Part shown: positions 1 through 8,889 of the stretch, in pieces
How positions within the stretch are numbered: position 1 is the stretch's first letter
Layout: every line of letters starts with the position of its first letter
DNA from: Virgibacillus_N oceani_A
GTDB lineage: Bacteria > Bacillota > Bacilli > Bacillales > Amphibacillaceae
Assembly: GCA_041521345.1 (NCBI GenBank)
Contig: JBGOHB010000003.1
Direction: 5' to 3' (one strand)
DNA: 64,000 bases
Made by a program: the position numbers and the translations under genes
Notes under the pieces: generated by a model
The model's input: only the letters and a program-made list of their open reading frames with translations
Told to the model about the DNA's origin: nothing
Database searches by the model: none

Positions 1-477
1 GAAGTTGGTTATAAACGACACTTTCGTTTTCTAAGGCGTTCGTTGGGTAACAAAAAGGCGCAGCGCGCCATAGAACGCATAGGTAAAAAAGAAAGCCGTC
101 GGATGAAAAATTATAATCGTAAATTAGCAAAAGATATTGTTAACTTTGCACGCCAATTTGATCATCCAATGATGAAACTAGAGCAACTGGATGACATCCG
201 CAGTACCTGCCGTAGTATGAAAAATGCGGATAAATCAATCCATACCTGGGCTTTTTATCAACTAAAGCAATTCATCAAAGAAAGAGCTGCGAAATTCAAT
301 ATTCCTGTAGCTGATATCAATCCCTATAAAACAAGCCAAACTTGTTTTAAATGCAAACATGCTGAAAGAGGGAATCGCAACCAGGATGAATTTAAGTGTA
401 AAAAGTGCGACCACACAAGTCACGCTGACTTAAATGCTGCAAACAATATAGCTATTAGCACAACCTTGGCGGTGTAA
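1..477 (+). CDS. tnpB: IS200/IS605-family TnpB (OrfB) RNA-guided nuclease, C-terminal part, cut by window edge
   Basis: The reading frame is open from base 1, so the N-terminal half lies outside the window. What remains carries a RuvC-like glutamate in the MMKLEQLDDIR stretch, a four-cysteine zinc ribbon (CFKC then CKKC) and the final catalytic aspartate in HADLNAANNIA, the order found at the end of TnpB proteins. TnpB is the accessory nuclease of IS200/IS605 transposons, guided by an RNA copied from the element's right end. No lesion is visible in the part seen. No tnpA can be seen, so the element may be of the tnpB-only IS1341 type. Whether the full gene is intact cannot be judged. Confidence 0.9.
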   Translation, partial: EVGYKRHFRFLRRSLGNKKAQRAIERIGKKESRRMKNYNRKLAKDIVNFARQFDHPMMKLEQLDDIRSTCRSMKNADKSIHTWAFYQLKQFIKERAAKFNIPVADINPYKTSQTCFKCKHAERGNRNQDEFKCKKCDHTSHADLNAANNIAISTTLAV

Positions 478-700
478 CATGAAACAGTCGTGAGACAGAT
501 TTGTATTATAGACCAAGTACAGGTATAATCCTGGTTAAAACATGCAGGACTGCTTCTCTTCGCATGGGGATCCCCGAGTGGCACGGGGTACAGTGGTCAT
601 GATGACGACGGGCAAGAAATGGAACAACATGATGACTGTCGTTGAGATAGACATTCCGTTAGAATGAGCCATTACTATGCCTTTTAGGGTGTGTCCTTAG
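478..700 (+). ncRNA. Probable right end and omega/reRNA region of the tnpB element
   Basis: About 220 bases without a convincing gene follow the tnpB stop. They are rich in short inverted repeats, for example GGGGATCCCC near 566, and CTCGGTA with its partner around 709. In IS200/IS605 elements this position encodes the guide RNA scaffold and the sub-terminal hairpin. The exact element boundary cannot be fixed without an empty-site comparison. The 11-mer GGTACAGTGGT here recurs near 25222. Confidence 0.35.
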
Positions 701-798
701 GGGATGCTCGGTATTTCAATGCCGAGAGGATGTCACTGAAACCCTGTTACGGTTCTTTTTCTCTTAAGCTATACTGGGTAAAAAAGGAGATGATGCGA

Positions 799-1275
799 AT
801 GGCGAAAGAAACAGTGGAAGCAATTCAGGATATTTACCCGGATGATTATGCTTGGTGCTATGGCTGTGGCCGTTTAAATAAGGATGGATTACAATTGAAA
901 ACAAAATGGAACGGGAATCAGACAGTAACGACCTATACACCACGGCCTGAACATACAGCGATTCCCGGGTTTGTCTATGGGGGCTTAATCGGATCTTTGG
1001 TGGATTGTCACGGGACGGGTTCCGCTTCGATGGCGCTGCATCGTAAAAATGGATATGAAATGGCTGATGGAGAAGAACCGCCGCGTTTCGTTACAGCATC
1101 TCTCCATGTCGATTATTTAAAGCCGACCCCACATAATACAGAGCTAAAAGCAGTAGGCACGATTGAAGAAATTCATCCAAAAAAATGGAAGATACATACG
1201 GAAGTATTTGCTGGTGACATAAATTGTGCCAAAGGGGAAGTTGTGGCAGCTGTCATGCCGGATACCTTTAAATAA
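799..1275 (+). CDS. PaaI-type hotdog-fold thioesterase family protein
   Basis: This 158-residue protein has the single hotdog domain of PaaI-like acyl-CoA thioesterases. The central motif PGFVYGGLIGSLVDCHGTG (about residues 57-75) matches the helix and active-site region of this family. A possible metal or redox motif, CYGCG, lies near residue 16. Such enzymes hydrolyse acyl- or aryl-CoA thioesters in the cytoplasm; the substrate here is unknown. Three nearby ATG codons are possible. The one at 799 has AAAAAGGAG at the best distance, and the upstream in-frame extension falls in the IS right end, so it was dropped. No operon partner. Confidence 0.8.
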   Translation: MAKETVEAIQDIYPDDYAWCYGCGRLNKDGLQLKTKWNGNQTVTTYTPRPEHTAIPGFVYGGLIGSLVDCHGTGSASMALHRKNGYEMADGEEPPRFVTASLHVDYLKPTPHNTELKAVGTIEEIHPKKWKIHTEVFAGDINCAKGEVVAAVMPDTFK

Positions 1276-1375
1276 ATGGTGTATTTTAATTTTATGGTGA
1301 TTCAGCGGCATATGGACTTTAAAAAAATGAAATGATAGAATAGTTCCACAGTATTAATTGTAAGAAGGTGTTTGA

Positions 1376-1843
1376 GTGGAATTTCGATTTACGGAGGAAA
1401 AGAATTGGGGTAAAAAAGCATATAACGGTTTCGGTACAGCGCTTGTGGGCGTGTTTTTCATTGTTTTTCAGGTTTATTTAAATGGCGGATCGATGGACAG
1501 CTTGCTGATTTTTATTGGTTTTATTCCGGTAATAATTGGAGTTACTCAAGGCTTGTACAACATGACGAGGCAAGAGAAGGATTATGTTTATTTGGAAGAA
1601 GATCTCTTAACTATTAATAAAGGGCTTTTCTTGCCGAGAAAAGAAGTTAAATACGTCGACATTAATTACTGTACCGTCATAGGTGATTTTCTCGTATTTA
1701 AATTAAGAAAAGATAAAGAGGAACAAATCAATATAGAATATTTATCTGATGAAGATTTCGCATTATTGCGTGAAGAACTTAAAAAGAGAGTGAAAATTGA
1801 TCTGTTTCGGACAAGCCCTACAGCGTATAACACCGTCCATTAA
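1376..1843 (+). CDS. Small membrane protein of unknown function with two N-terminal helices
   Basis: 155 residues, read from a GTG start preceded by GAAGGTG. Two hydrophobic segments (about residues 18-36 and 43-62) form a hairpin. A hydrophilic C-terminal domain follows, with strands such as DYVYLEEDLLTINKG that resemble the PH-like domains of bacterial membrane proteins. I do not recognise the family by name. It stands alone between the thioesterase and the HAD phosphatase on the same strand. Confidence 0.6.
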   Translation: MEFRFTEEKNWGKKAYNGFGTALVGVFFIVFQVYLNGGSMDSLLIFIGFIPVIIGVTQGLYNMTRQEKDYVYLEEDLLTINKGLFLPRKEVKYVDINYCTVIGDFLVFKLRKDKEEQINIEYLSDEDFALLREELKKRVKIDLFRTSPTAYNTVH

Positions 1844-1914
1844 AAAAATGAATGAATTGTTTGCTTGAGTAAATTCATAAGTGAAGTATGATTGTCGATA
1901 AGGAGGCGGTTCGT

Positions 1915-2448
1915 GTGCATGCCGGAATTTTTTTGGATCGTGATGGTGTGATCAATGAGGTGCTCAGCCACCGCGTAAAATTTGTAAATCAGCCAGATGA
2001 TTTTTATTTATTGGAGGGTGTTGGCGAGGCGATTAGGATCTTCAATGAAACAGGGTTTAAAGTATTTGTTGTAACAAATCAAGGCGGAGTTGGACTGGGT
2101 TTTATGGAAGCGTCCGCTTTACTTGATATACATACAAAAATGGCCGCCGATTTGGAAGCGTTTGGTGCAGAGGTGGATGATATTGCCTACTGTCCCCATA
2201 AGCCAAAAGCGGGATGCGCTTGCCGGAAGCCGAAACCAAAAATGATTTTGGACTTGGCAGATAAGCATCAAGTAGATTTGACGAAAAGCTATATGATTGG
2301 TGACAGAGAGCCGGACATTGAAGCAGGAAAATCAGCCGGTGTGAAAACAATACTTGTTGGGGAAAGGATCGATCAGCAAAATGCAGAGGCTGATATGTAT
2401 TTTTCTGATCTTTTTTCCGCGGCAAAAGTAATAGTGGAGGAGATCTGA
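1915..2448 (+). CDS. HAD-family phosphatase, GmhB/histidinol-phosphatase type
   Basis: 177 residues with the complete HAD core. FLDRDGVINE near the N-terminus supplies the nucleophile and acid aspartates, VTNQGG is motif II, and MIGDREPDIEAG holds the metal-binding aspartates. Between them lies the cysteine/histidine loop CPHKPKAGCACRKPKP, which binds zinc in D-glycero-manno-heptose-1,7-bisphosphate 7-phosphatases. Known members dephosphorylate sugar bisphosphates or histidinol phosphate; the substrate cannot be read from sequence. The GTG at 1915 was chosen because AAGGAGG lies 8 bases upstream. The ATG at 1888 would place this ribosome site inside the gene. Confidence 0.82.
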   Translation: MHAGIFLDRDGVINEVLSHRVKFVNQPDDFYLLEGVGEAIRIFNETGFKVFVVTNQGGVGLGFMEASALLDIHTKMAADLEAFGAEVDDIAYCPHKPKAGCACRKPKPKMILDLADKHQVDLTKSYMIGDREPDIEAGKSAGVKTILVGERIDQQNAEADMYFSDLFSAAKVIVEEI

Positions 2449-2511
2449 CGTACATAGACTTTTAAAGTAGCAGGTACGCTCTGAATTAAAAAGTGAACGG
2501 GGGATTTTGGC

Positions 2512-2817
2512 ATGGAGTTAGTCATGGCAATGATACCTGTCGTAATAGTGGGCGGGATTGTAGTATATGTAGTTGGAAGACTTAAACATAAATATGATCA
2601 GGGTAACCTGGGTAAGAAAAAATCAAAGGGAGCTCAAGATTTATTAGATAGTCTAATCCCACTGGGAATGATTTTTGGTTGTGCTATCGGTGTTATTTTT
2701 GGCATATATTCTCCATTCTCTTTACTCTATACAGTAAGTTTAGGGGCTGGGATAGGTTATTTATTTGGATATTTTGTATATGAAATTTATAGCAAAAAAG
2801 ACTCTAAGTATTCATAA
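2512..2817 (+). CDS. Small hypothetical integral membrane protein
   Basis: 101 residues starting at ATG 2512 with GGGGG upstream. There is one hydrophobic segment at the N-terminus (about 4-22), a short basic cytoplasmic loop rich in lysine, then two more glycine-rich helices (about 48-66 and 70-88). No catalytic motif is visible and I do not recognise the family. It is followed by a small tandem repeat and a strong terminator, so it is probably the last gene of its transcript. Confidence 0.6.
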   Translation: MELVMAMIPVVIVGGIVVYVVGRLKHKYDQGNLGKKKSKGAQDLLDSLIPLGMIFGCAIGVIFGIYSPFSLLYTVSLGAGIGYLFGYFVYEIYSKKDSKYS

Positions 2818-2855
2818 ATAGCTATCTCTCTGAAATAGCTATCTCTCTGAAATAG
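2818..2855. repeat. Two tandem 17-bp units
   Basis: The unit ATAGCTATCTCTCTGAA occurs twice head to tail, followed by the first four bases of a third copy. It lies directly after a stop codon and looks like a simple slippage duplication. Confidence 0.85.
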
Positions 2856-2910
2856 TTTGGTGAAAAGAATATGTACGCTGTATTTTAACTTGTTAAAGCT
2901 GACTAATAGG

Positions 2911-2943
2911 AAAAGATATGGACCATAGGATCCATATCTTTTT
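2911..2943. terminator. Bidirectional intrinsic terminator
   Basis: AAAGATATGGA pairs with TCCATATCTTT across an 8-base loop. A T-run follows on the plus strand and an A-run precedes it, so it can serve both the membrane gene upstream and the convergent NUDIX gene. Confidence 0.8.
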
Positions 2944-3001
2944 AAATGATAGGCGGGTAATAAACGATTGCTCTATAACCACCGGAAAAGAGGTCACGTA
3001 A

Positions 3002-3628
3002 CTAGCTTGGTTCCCGCCTGATTAAATCCACAAAATGCGTTAAAATTTTCGCCGTTAATCCCCATATAACTTTCCCATCATACTTATAAAAAAGCTCGTC
3101 TATTTGCCTGACATGCCAGTCGTAGTCTTTACCGCCAACGATTAATTCAAATGGAAATGATTCATCCGGCTGTACATGCACGTTCACTGTATGTCTTTCC
3201 GGTTTTGTTTCCAACAAAAATGACAATGGCACGGTGAAAACTTCTTCCACTTCAGCTTTATGGGGGGTAATCTGTTCAGGATTAGTAAGTGTGCCGATGA
3301 ATGGATAAATGATTCTTCCCATATCGGAAACCAGGTAGTCGAGCGGAATTACTTCTTTAATGCCTTTTTCATCAATTCCTAATTCTTCTGTAGTTTCCCG
3401 AATTGCTGTATGAAGCGGGTTTTTGTCTTGTTGTTCGATTCTTCCACCCGGAAAACAAATATCCCCCGGCTGTGTACGCATTTGAAAGGATCTCACTTCG
3501 AATAAAAGATGGAGTTCATTATCTTTTTCAAGAAGGGGAATGAGAATAGCGGATTTCTTAAATTTTTCATAGTCTAATATAGTAGGTTCCCGCTTTTGCA
3601 GTTTTGCCATAATATCTTCCAGTTCCAA
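3002..3628 (-). CDS. NUDIX hydrolase, CoA pyrophosphatase type (NudL/YeaB-like)
   Basis: 208 residues. A complete Nudix box is present: GGRIEQQDKNPLHTAIRETT followed by EELG, giving the G-x5-E-x7-RE-x2-EE-x-G pattern that binds Mg2+ or Mn2+. The flanking sequence, with PGDICFPGG before the box, is that of CoA pyrophosphatases, which cleave CoA to 3',5'-ADP and 4'-phosphopantetheine. Translation probably starts at TTG 3628, because GGAGG sits 6-7 bases upstream; the ATG seven codons in has no such site. Single gene converging on the terminator at 2911-2943. Confidence 0.85.
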   Translation of the reverse strand: MELEDIMAKLQKREPTILDYEKFKKSAILIPLLEKDNELHLLFEVRSFQMRTQPGDICFPGGRIEQQDKNPLHTAIRETTEELGIDEKGIKEVIPLDYLVSDMGRIIYPFIGTLTNPEQITPHKAEVEEVFTVPLSFLLETKPERHTVNVHVQPDESFPFELIVGGKDYDWHVRQIDELFYKYDGKVIWGLTAKILTHFVDLIRREPS

Positions 3629-3736
3629 TCTTACACCTCCATATCACAATATATGCAGCATGCTTACATTCTATTATACAGGCTTTTCTGCTTGGAAAGC
3701 CAATGAAGGGATTGCGCCAGGCAGTCAGCAAGTAAA

Positions 3737-4099
3737 TCAATAGGTTGCTTGATATTTATTCTGGAGCATCCCTTTAAGTTTAGGAAATTTAAATAGGCCA
3801 GTAAGTGCTAATAAGCTAATGATAAATATGGAGCCGGATATCCGATATTCAAAGTGAATCAAGTCGAACCAGAATACACTTAAGGGAAACATTATAATTA
3901 GTGTCACTAAATAAGGAAAAACCATAGCAAAGTACAATCCGCTTCCTTTTTTATATTTGAAAAAGGAATTCCATTTGGATTCATCCATGTTAAAAATTCT
4001 TTTGACCACCATAAAAAAGGATAATAATATCCCAACATAGGCTACCGATCCTGCGGTACTTAATAAAATATAAGAAATGATAATGATAATGATATTCAA
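3737..4099 (-). CDS. Hypothetical membrane protein, about three to four helices
   Basis: About 120 residues if read from TTG 4099, which has AAAAGAGGG six bases upstream. An ATG at 4168 in the same frame would add 23 polar residues without a ribosome site. The product is almost entirely hydrophobic, beginning with a run of isoleucines, and has short basic loops (KRIFNMDESKWN, KFPKLKG). No known family recognised. It lies downstream of the Bce-like operon but behind its terminator. Confidence 0.5.
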   Translation of the reverse strand: MNIIIIIISYILLSTAGSVAYVGILLSFFMVVKRIFNMDESKWNSFFKYKKGSGLYFAMVFPYLVTLIIMFPLSVFWFDLIHFEYRISGSIFIISLLALTGLFKFPKLKGMLQNKYQATY

Positions 4100-4169
4100 G
4101 TTAATCCCTCTTTTGTACGCTTTGTTACTTATATACATTTTATCATGCAGCATAATAAAATACAGCACA

Positions 4170-4205
4170 TTTCAAAATCCCCTTTGGATGAAGCATCCAA
4201 AGGGG
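4170..4205 (-). terminator. Intrinsic terminator of the Bce-like ABC operon
   Basis: CCCCTTTGGATG pairs with CATCCAAAGGGG around a 3-base loop, 30 bases after the permease stop on the minus strand. The following ATTTTGAAA is a weak U-tract. Confidence 0.7.
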
Positions 4206-4235
4206 ATTAAATATTGCAAGTAAATCATAAGAAGT

Positions 4236-6179
4236 CTACAAAGCACCTCGAATCACTTCTTTATAATAAAGAACCGAAAGCAATCCAAAAATGGAATACA
4301 GTGCTGTGTAAACCAGCATTACAATAATCATCGGTGTCCAAAGTTCTGTCCCGAAGAAAAACCATCCGGATTGAACGGCAAAATAGCTGTGACTTAAACC
4401 GACAATTAAAGGAATTCCAAAATTAAAGAGCTGTTTCACCCGTATCCCTTTTGCCATATCTGCCTGCGTGAAGCCGAGTTTGCGCAAAATGTTATAGCTT
4501 CCTTTTTCTTCTTCACTTTCATCCATCTGCTTAAAATATAAAATACAGCCGGATGTGATCAAGAAGCTTAAACCTAAAAATCCTACAATAAACATGGTTA
4601 ACCCCATCGATTGCTTTTGGGATTGACTCATTACCAGTTGTGATGCATAGCCTGCGTTTTCAATGAAATGTTCCATGAATAACTTATTTGCCAGCTCAAG
4701 ATCCCCTGAATGATCAATATCAATTCCAACATAAACAGAGAATTCATTATTAAATTCATCAGGATTTCTGTCTGCTTCCAATTGCTCATACACATTCTGA
4801 TCAACAACAGCAACTGGAAAACCGCCACCTGTAAGGAGAGAAGGCAAAAGATTTATATCTTCTTTGGCGAGGTATTCCATTTCTAATGAGCTGTTTCCGC
4901 CAGTTAGGATGATCTCTCCGGAGTCCGCCAACTGCATAAATTCTTCTAGTGCACCAAGCGAATTAATAAATACTGTTTCTTCAGCATCAACGTTCACTTG
5001 ATCAACACTTTCATCACTGACAATGGTCATGCTCGTATCCTCAGGCTCAAAAAACTGATCATCATAAACTTCGATCACCTCTGAGAGATCAGCATGCACC
5101 TCGATAAATTCAATTTCCGTCTCCGTATAAGGAATGCTTGCAACTTGTAAAAGTTCACCAAATTCCTCAGCATCCGCTGTATCCGGAATCGAAAAATGAT
5201 TTGGCACCGCTGCTTCAGCACTTTTTTCCGCAGAATAATAGGTGATATATGTTAAAGACAATAACCCGATCGCCAATGCGGAGACGGTCGTAATGACTGT
5301 CAAGAGCACTGCATTCGATTTCATCCGGAACATGATCGAAGAAAGAGACAACACATCGTTCAAATTCAGATACCCTGACTTTTTCTTACGGATCAGATGA
5401 AAAATAAAGCTAACTGATCCTTTATAAAACAGATAGGTTCCGAGAATGACTGAGGCTAAAATAGTCACCATTGCCGCGAATAATTCGGGCATCGTTGTAA
5501 AGTTCCCGCCAAAAAGCTCTGTTGACAAATAATAACCAAAAACAATTAGGGCAATCCCGAGAATGCCAATAATAACCTGAAAAAAAGACATCCTTTGTAC
5601 CTTGGCTTCCGTTGTGGAAACAACCTGGAACAAGGACAAAATACTTTGTCTTTTAATGAATACATAATTCAATATCATAATTAAGCCATAAATGCCTGCA
5701 AATACAATCACCGTCTGAATCAAAGCATTCATGGAAAACTGCAATGCCGCAACTTCTTCAATTCCAGTGATTTTCAATAAAATCATCATAATGAACCGTG
5801 ACATGGCAAACCCGAACAACACACCGACAATGACCGAACCAAAATAAAGAATCATGTTTTCAAGACTAAGAATCTGAAATATTTTTCCTTTGGTCATCCC
5901 GATTAATTGAAAAAGTCCAATTTCCTTACTGCGCCGTTTAATAAAAATGTTATTTGCATAAACTAAAAAGGTAGCAACAATAATAACAAGGAAAATGGAA
6001 GCGGCTCTGAGTGCAGCAGCTCCTCGTACGGAACCTGTGGTCTCATCCATCGCCGGATCATACTGCAATGTGACAAAAGAAAAGTACAGGGCAGAAATGA
6101 ACACTAAGGCAAATACATATAAATAGTAGTGCTTCATATTCTTCTTCAAATTGCGGTATATGAGCTGATTAATATTCAC
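4236..6179 (-). CDS. ABC transporter permease, BceB-like (FtsX fold) peptide detoxification
   Basis: About 647 residues, the usual length of BceB-type permeases. There are ten predicted membrane segments. A large extracellular domain of about 200 residues between helices seven and eight is rich in acidic residues (for example SDESVDQVNVDAEETVF); in this family it binds the antibiotic and helps the kinase sense it. The FtsX-like core includes KRRSKEIGLFQLIGMTKGKI. The GTG at 6179 was chosen because GGAGGGG lies just upstream, giving an 11-base overlap with the ATPase gene. BceAB-type transporters confer resistance to bacitracin, lantibiotics or cationic peptides; the substrate here is not readable. 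Confidence 0.88.
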   Translation of the reverse strand: MNINQLIYRNLKKNMKHYYLYVFALVFISALYFSFVTLQYDPAMDETTGSVRGAAALRAASIFLVIIVATFLVYANNIFIKRRSKEIGLFQLIGMTKGKIFQILSLENMILYFGSVIVGVLFGFAMSRFIMMILLKITGIEEVAALQFSMNALIQTVIVFAGIYGLIMILNYVFIKRQSILSLFQVVSTTEAKVQRMSFFQVIIGILGIALIVFGYYLSTELFGGNFTTMPELFAAMVTILASVILGTYLFYKGSVSFIFHLIRKKKSGYLNLNDVLSLSSIMFRMKSNAVLLTVITTVSALAIGLLSLTYITYYSAEKSAEAAVPNHFSIPDTADAEEFGELLQVASIPYTETEIEFIEVHADLSEVIEVYDDQFFEPEDTSMTIVSDESVDQVNVDAEETVFINSLGALEEFMQLADSGEIILTGGNSSLEMEYLAKEDINLLPSLLTGGGFPVAVVDQNVYEQLEADRNPDEFNNEFSVYVGIDIDHSGDLELANKLFMEHFIENAGYASQLVMSQSQKQSMGLTMFIVGFLGLSFLITSGCILYFKQMDESEEEKGSYNILRKLGFTQADMAKGIRVKQLFNFGIPLIVGLSHSYFAVQSGWFFFGTELWTPMIIVMLVYTALYSIFGLLSVLYYKEVIRGAL

Positions 6180-6930
6180 GCTGCACCCCTCCAAGCACAG
6201 CCTGCGTTTTAATAACATCCTGGAAAAATCCCTGCCTTGATTCATCCCCTTTATTTAACTGGGTATAAATCTGCCCGTCTTTAATAAATACGACCCGGCT
6301 GCTGTAGCTGGCGGCAAGTGGATCGTGTGTCACCATTACAATCGATGCTCCGCTTTTTTCATTCAGATCACTCAATTTATTTAATAAATCCGACGCAGAC
6401 TTGGAATCGAGTGCCCCGGTTGGCTCATCAGCAAAAATAATGCTTGGATCATGAATGAAAGCCCTGGCTGCAGATGTACGCTGCTTTTGTCCGCCAGAAA
6501 TTTCATTCGGATATTTATCCTTGATGTCCCAAATGCCTAGATCTGTTGTAACTTGCTGGAACTTTTGATTAGCTTCTTTTTTTGAAACCTTTTTCACCGA
6601 TAAAGGAAGCAAGATATTTTCCTTCACGGTTAGTGTATCTAACAGATTATACTCCTGAAAAATAAACCCTAGGTAATTTTTTCTGAAAGCAGCAAGCTGT
6701 TTTTCCTTCATGTCTGAGAGTTCCTTACCATCTATTAAAATGGATCCCTTCGTCATATGATCGATGGAAGAGAGCACATTCAAGAGTGTCGTTTTCCCTG
6801 AACCGGATGCTCCCATAATGCTTAGGAATTCTCCTCTTTCCACATGGAGGTCTATTCCCTTTAAAACGTCCTGCCTGTTAAATTTATTTCCAAAGCTTTT
6901 ATGAATTTTTGATGACTTTAAAATAGTCAC
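6169..6930 (-). CDS. ABC transporter ATP-binding protein, BceA-like
   Basis: 253 residues from GTG 6930, with GAGGGAG nine bases upstream; a TTG two codons earlier is too close to it. Walker A is GASGSGKT (about residues 40-47), the Q-loop lies in LGFIFQEYNLLD, the signature is ISGGQKQR, Walker B is IIFADEPTGALD, and a switch histidine sits in VMVTHD. This is the MacB/BceA class that energises FtsX-type permeases at the membrane. It overlaps the permease gene and forms the effector half of the adjacent two-component module. Confidence 0.92.
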   Translation of the reverse strand: MTILKSSKIHKSFGNKFNRQDVLKGIDLHVERGEFLSIMGASGSGKTTLLNVLSSIDHMTKGSILIDGKELSDMKEKQLAAFRKNYLGFIFQEYNLLDTLTVKENILLPLSVKKVSKKEANQKFQQVTTDLGIWDIKDKYPNEISGGQKQRTSAARAFIHDPSIIFADEPTGALDSKSASDLLNKLSDLNEKSGASIVMVTHDPLAASYSSRVVFIKDGQIYTQLNKGDESRQGFFQDVIKTQAVLGGVQREY

Positions 6931-7008
6931 TATCAATCACTCCCTCTATTAACAGGATAGCCAATTCACGGAAAAAACTCCTTTCATTTTCCGAACAAAA
7001 CAGGAGAA

Positions 7009-7032
7009 GCATGTGACGATGTTGTCACATGC
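7009..7032 (-). promoter_or_regulatory. Hairpin between kinase gene and ABC genes
   Basis: GCATGTGAC and GTCACATGC form a perfect 9-bp inverted repeat with a 6-base spacer, overlapping the stop codon of the sensor kinase. It could attenuate read-through from regulator-kinase into transporter genes, or be part of the regulator's dyad target. In this family the transporter promoter normally lies in this gap and is activated by the response regulator. No clear sigma-A boxes were seen in the 90-base gap. Confidence 0.4.
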
Positions 7033-8029
7033 CTGTAAGTTCCACAAATTCGTTTTTCTTTGGAAAGGTTAGCGTAAACGTGGTACCTTCACCCAACCTG
7101 GAAGTAACTTGCATACGTATATTCAATGAATCAGTGACTTTTTTAGCCAAGTATAGACCCATTCCGGTGGAAGCACTGTTGGCGTGATCCGTAGTTGATG
7201 TAAAACCTTTATCAAAAATACGCGGGAGGTCACGCTGATTCATGCCCCGGCCAAAATCCTGTATAGTCAATGTGACCTGCGCTTGTTGTATCTCGCTGGT
7301 CATTACTATATCAGAGGATTCACTGTACTTCACCGCATTGGTTAACAGCTGTCTTAAGACAAATCCGACCCATTTTTCATCCGTGTAAACATCTGTCACA
7401 GGAAAGTTCACATCAAAACCAATTCCTTTTTGCATGCACCATGATTGTAATGCTTTGATTTCCTGGTGGATGATTGGTTTTAAGGATGTTTTTTCAATAT
7501 ATAAGTCATTTTCAATCGAAGGAATGCGCCGCTGATGCAGCTGCTGATCAATGAGTAAGTGAATCCGCAGCCATTCATAGCGTAATTGGGAAGAGAGCTG
7601 CTTATCTTCGACCCGGTCAATCATTAACTGCATTGCTGTCAGCGGCGTTTTTATTTCGTGCATCCAGGATAAAATCTCGTCTTTTTCAGATTCCAGCTGG
7701 TTTAGCTGGTCATCAAGTATCTTTCGGTAATGATCGATTTGTGTCTGTGCATGCGCTCTGGTTATTCGTTCAAAAGGGGTTCTCGCTTCAGGGGCAGCAA
7801 ATATTTCATGCTTGCGATCCCATCCCTCGAGTTCCTTGTAAAATTTTGATTCTCTAAAGTAACGGATAACGAGAAACAGGAGAAAGAAAATAATGGACAA
7901 TAATAAAATATACATGATAGATAAGGTAGGTATGGACGCATCTAAATATCCGACAATAAGAATCAACAGATGCAGTACGACAAAAAACAAAATCCAGCTG
8001 CGTCTTTCTTTTAAAAATTTCATCATCAT
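7025..8029 (-). CDS. Intramembrane-sensing histidine kinase, BceS-like
   Basis: 334 residues. Two membrane helices near the N-terminus (about 12-30 and 35-55) are separated by only a few external residues, the hallmark of intramembrane-sensing kinases that rely on the ABC transporter as sensor. The phosphoacceptor is His124 in SWMHEIKTPLTA. The N-box (LLTNAVKYS), G1 (DFGRGM) and G2 (STGMGLYLAKK) boxes of the ATPase domain are intact. The start overlaps the response regulator stop by four bases, so the two are probably translationally coupled. Confidence 0.9.
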   Translation of the reverse strand: MMMKFLKERRSWILFFVVLHLLILIVGYLDASIPTLSIMYILLLSIIFFLLFLVIRYFRESKFYKELEGWDRKHEIFAAPEARTPFERITRAHAQTQIDHYRKILDDQLNQLESEKDEILSWMHEIKTPLTAMQLMIDRVEDKQLSSQLRYEWLRIHLLIDQQLHQRRIPSIENDLYIEKTSLKPIIHQEIKALQSWCMQKGIGFDVNFPVTDVYTDEKWVGFVLRQLLTNAVKYSESSDIVMTSEIQQAQVTLTIQDFGRGMNQRDLPRIFDKGFTSTTDHANSASTGMGLYLAKKVTDSLNIRMQVTSRLGEGTTFTLTFPKKNEFVELTGM

Positions 8030-8718
8030 AAAGCTGTTTCTTCCATCGCGACATACCCTTGTCCAATTTTCGTTTCTATATATTTTCCAAGTTCAAACGT
8101 GTCCATTTTCTTACGGAGTCGGTTCACATTTACCGTCAGTGTATTGTCACTGACAAAACGTTCATCTTCCCATAAGCTTTCAATCAGTTCCTCGCGTGTG
8201 ACAATGGTATTTTTCTTTTCCACGAGGATCTTTAAAATATACATTTCGTTTTTCGTCAGTTCAATGGTTTCTTCGTTGTTTGTTACTGTCCCTTTGATAA
8301 AGTCTATCGTCGCATCATGCCATGTCTTTATTTCCAATGGCTGCTCCGTATTATAGTTATACACTCTTCTCAATGTCGCTTGAATTTTGGCAATCAGCAC
8401 ATCAAAATGGAATGGCTTCTGAATGAAGTCATCCGCACCAAGCTGCATGGACATGACCATATCTGTCGGATGGTCTCGTGATGACAGAAAAATAATCGGC
8501 ACATTCGAGTGGGCGCGGATCATTCTGCACCAATGAAAACCGTCAAACTTCGGCAACTGTATATCAATAATGACTAAATCCGGTTTGCTTTCCGTGAATT
8601 CCTGCAGTACATTGGAAAAGTCAGTTATCCCAAAAACGTCGTAGGACCACTGGGACAGGCGTTCTTTTATTTCTTCAAATAAGGTTGTGTCGTCTTCTAT
8701 AACCATGATTTTGAACAT
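8026..8718 (-). CDS. OmpR/PhoB-type response regulator, BceR-like
   Basis: 230 residues from ATG 8718, with GGTG upstream; an earlier in-frame ATG (8745) has no ribosome site. The receiver domain has the acidic pair IEDD, the phosphoacceptor Asp52 in DLVIIDIQLPKFDGF and the conserved lysine in FIQKPFHFD. The C-terminal winged-helix domain includes LTVNVNRLRKKMD. It is first gene of a regulator-kinase-ATPase-permease array. In related systems it activates the transporter genes when the transporter-kinase complex meets a cell-wall antibiotic. Confidence 0.9.
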   Translation of the reverse strand: MFKIMVIEDDTTLFEEIKERLSQWSYDVFGITDFSNVLQEFTESKPDLVIIDIQLPKFDGFHWCRMIRAHSNVPIIFLSSRDHPTDMVMSMQLGADDFIQKPFHFDVLIAKIQATLRRVYNYNTEQPLEIKTWHDATIDFIKGTVTNNEETIELTKNEMYILKILVEKKNTIVTREELIESLWEDERFVSDNTLTVNVNRLRKKMDTFELGKYIETKIGQGYVAMEETAL

Positions 8719-8889
8719 TCCATTCACCACGCTGTATCTAGTCAAAAAATATCTTATATTTATTTTTAGTATAGTCTAATTCAAGCCAAAAGAAAATGGA
8801 GTCAGGAGAAAAACACCCTGAAATAAAGGAAAATCACCCGTCTTTCGGGAATATTTATATATAGATATTATAAATTAGGGAGATCTCGT

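Noticed and set aside
691..798. N-terminal extension of the thioesterase back to 691
   Set aside because: The added residues come from the IS right end, and a good ribosome site precedes the ATG at 799.
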